Below are positions 4,559 through 5,395 of a DNA stretch of 5,395 bases, piece by piece. The DNA is taken from contig JBBTQV010000062.1 of the NCBI GenBank assembly GCA_038065515.1, positions 1 through 5,395 on the forward strand, in the 5' to 3' direction. Position numbers and translations under genes: made by a program. Origin of the DNA: JAGOPO01 sp038065515. Its GTDB lineage: Bacteria; Patescibacteriota; Minisyncoccia; 2-02-FULL-40-12; GWA2-44-9. A model generated the notes under the pieces. The model saw only the letters and a program-made list of their open reading frames with translations, ran no database searches and had not been told where the DNA came from. Position 1 is the first letter of the stretch, and each line of letters begins with the position of its first letter.

Positions 4559-4954
4559 ATGTCATATCAATCGAATATCATCCGTGACACGCAGGAGAAC
4601 ACGAATTTCCGTAGGGTAGTATTTACCGGGCCCAAGAGTCAGCTGGTCGTGATGCATATTCCGCCGGGAGGCGAGATAGGAAAAGAAACGCACGATCATG
4701 TGGAGCAAACGCTTTTCTTTCTATCGGGTTCGGGCAAGGCAATCCTTGACGGTGTTGAATCGGTCGTCATGGCGGGTGATGCGGTTGTGGTCACTCCGGG
4801 TACCGAACACAACTTCATCAATGACGGTTCAGAACCGCTGAAGGTCTATACTATCTATACGCCGCCCAATCATATCGACGGACGCGTGCATGTGACGAAA
4901 GCGGATGCCGATGCGGATACCGCGGATGAGGAATTTGGACATGCCGCTCGCTAG
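4559..4954 (+). CDS. Single-domain cupin protein
   Basis: A 131-residue small beta-barrel protein of the cupin_2 type. The first metal motif is in GGEIGKETHDHVEQTLFFLSG, with His45, His47 and the possible ligand Gln50; the second is PGTEHNFIN with His84. The start MSYQSNIIRDTQENTNFRRVVFTG and the end of the barrel, PLKVYTIYTPPNH, are typical of a widespread small cupin whose function is unknown; metal binding is likely. The C-terminal 18 residues are low-complexity and rich in Asp and Ala (KADADADTADEEF). The frame is open upstream to a TTG at 4508, but the family alignment begins at MSYQ, so the ATG at 4559 is chosen. No Shine-Dalgarno sequence precedes it. Family members without a known substrate are often placed near stress or sugar genes; here the neighbours are a rhodanese and an orphan. 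Confidence 0.93.
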   Translation: MSYQSNIIRDTQENTNFRRVVFTGPKSQLVVMHIPPGGEIGKETHDHVEQTLFFLSGSGKAILDGVESVVMAGDAVVVTPGTEHNFINDGSEPLKVYTIYTPPNHIDGRVHVTKADADADTADEEFGHAAR

Positions 4955-4961
4955 CATGTAA

Positions 4962-4995
4962 AGACCGGCCCGAGTGTAGGAGTTGGTCTGTTGTT
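4962..4995 (+). terminator. Weak possible terminator after the cupin gene
   Basis: AGACC (4962-4966) pairs with GGTCT (4985-4989), extending inward through two G-T pairs and a C-G pair, and is followed by the T-rich GTTGTT. The loop is large and the T-run broken, so this is much weaker than the two clear terminators in the window. Confidence 0.25.
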
Positions 4996-5021
4996 GCGTT
5001 GCCATTGAAACATGGTATAGT
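4994..5021 (+). promoter_or_regulatory. Promoter before the 98-residue protein gene
   Basis: TTGCGT (4994-4999), a 16-base spacer and TATAGT (5016-5021, five of six matches) are present, with an extended -10 TG at 5013-5014. Transcription would begin near 5028, giving a leader of about 23 bases that includes a strong ribosome binding site. This is the best complete promoter in the window. Confidence 0.68.
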
Positions 5022-5037
5022 CGCGGAACTTCGTGGC

Positions 5038-5045
5038 AAGGAGGT
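5038..5045 (+). promoter_or_regulatory. Ribosome binding site that sets the GTG start at 5051
   Basis: AAGGAGGT, a near-perfect Shine-Dalgarno sequence, ends five bases before GTG 5051. An earlier in-frame GTG at 5033 would put this signal inside the coding region and has none of its own, so 5051 is the start. Confidence 0.9.
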
Positions 5046-5050
5046 GCGCT

Positions 5051-5347
5051 GTGTCTGACCGGCAATGCGCGTCAGAAGTGCTGTACGAGGCGGCGCTTGA
5101 GCAGGCCGTTCAAAATCCGCAAGAAGCTGACTGGACCCGCCTGTACCGTCTGGGCGTGATGAGTGCGCTACAACGGGTTCCTCGCAGGAGCCTGCCGCAG
5201 GATGTGGCGGCTCTCGGGATAATGGTGATGGCCTTGGAGTCGGTCGGATGGGCTCTGTCTGTTGTAAGTAGCCGTCAGGTGCAGGTCTACTTCATGGGTG
5301 AAGGAGTTGATTGTCTGTTCTCATGGCTGAACGGGTGCCGGGGGTAA
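5051..5347 (+). CDS. Small protein of unknown function, 98 residues
   Basis: The gene has a strong promoter and ribosome binding site, so it is likely expressed well. The N-terminal half is helical and charged (SEVLYEAALEQAVQNPQEADWTRLYRLGVMSALQ). The second half is more hydrophobic, with a stretch at about 51-72 (DVAALGIMVMALESVGWALSVV) that could be a buried helix; the Glu in its middle makes a membrane span doubtful. Three cysteines are present (residues 6, 88 and 96). I do not recognise the family and see no catalytic motif. It starts 96 bases after the cupin gene and has its own signals, so it is probably not part of that unit. Confidence 0.87.
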   Translation: MSDRQCASEVLYEAALEQAVQNPQEADWTRLYRLGVMSALQRVPRRSLPQDVAALGIMVMALESVGWALSVVSSRQVQVYFMGEGVDCLFSWLNGCRG

Positions 5348-5368
5348 TATGTACACACATATGGCGGG

Positions 5369-5387
5369 TTCCCCTAGACTGGGGGAA
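5369..5387 (+). other. 6-bp stem-loop after the 98-residue protein gene
   Basis: TTCCCC (5369-5374) and GGGGAA (5382-5387) are exact complements around a seven-base loop. No T-run follows before the window ends. The same bases hold a possible promoter for a next gene, so the hairpin may be incidental. Confidence 0.35.
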
Positions 5388-5395
5388 TGTGCATA
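5375..5395 (+). other. Possible start of a leaderless gene running off the window
   Basis: TAGACT (5375-5380, four of six matches to TATAAT) ends six bases before an ATG at 5387, the same spacing as at 2296. Only three codons (ATG TGC ATA) are visible, so the reading frame cannot be tested. An ATG at 5361, preceded by TAATAT, is an alternative. Confidence 0.25.

Noticed and set aside
4152..4565. 137-residue open frame on the - strand over the rhodanese gene
   Set aside because: The + strand frame has a complete rhodanese with its active-site loop; the opposite frame has no family pattern.
4903..4930. Short GAT/GCG-type repeat at the end of the cupin gene
   Set aside because: It encodes a low-complexity Asp/Ala tail and keeps the frame. 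There are too few units to call it a repeat array.

Overview
The window reads as a stretch of bacterial chromosome with every supported gene on the + strand: one partial gene at the left edge, eight complete small genes and possibly the first codons of another at the right edge. The most likely source is a Candidate Phyla Radiation (Patescibacteria-type) bacterium. The reasons are a eukaryote-like (type 2) isoleucyl-tRNA synthetase that appears to carry a histidine-phosphatase domain spliced into its body, very short versions of common families, many small orphan proteins and compact spacing. I recall the synthetase/phosphatase combination from CPR genomes but cannot check it here. Base composition looks slightly GC-rich by eye. 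UGA is used as a stop (end of the gene at 2736-3281) and no gene has an internal UGA, so the recoded code of Gracilibacteria/Absconditabacteria is not indicated.

Layout. 1-1644: C-terminal 547 residues of IleRS, starting inside the phosphatase-like insertion. 1645-1746: spacer with two perfect 9-bp hairpins. 1747-2226: single-pass membrane protein of unknown function, followed by a good intrinsic terminator. 2296-2697: minimal YgjP/WSS-type zinc metallopeptidase. 2736-3281: secreted protein of unknown function, followed by a textbook terminator. 3365-3532: 55-residue basic protein. 3586-4140: DoxX-family membrane protein. 4164-4499: single-domain rhodanese. 4559-4954: single-domain cupin. 5051-5347: 98-residue orphan. 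5348-5395: a hairpin and a possible promoter for the next gene.

How the parts relate. Most of the genes look like single transcription units rather than one operon. DoxX, rhodanese and cupin are the only run with a plausible shared theme (sulfur, thiol or oxidative chemistry), but each may have its own start signal. The starts split into two classes. Four genes (1747, 2736, 3365, 5051) have a strong Shine-Dalgarno sequence. Four others (2296, 3586, 4164, 4559) have none that is convincing, and for at least three of them a -10-like box lies 5 to 9 bases before the ATG, which suggests leaderless or nearly leaderless mRNAs.

The best candidate for something unusual is the phosphatase domain inside IleRS. 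The leaderless gene set comes next. No CRISPR array, tRNA, rRNA, insertion sequence or integrase was seen.
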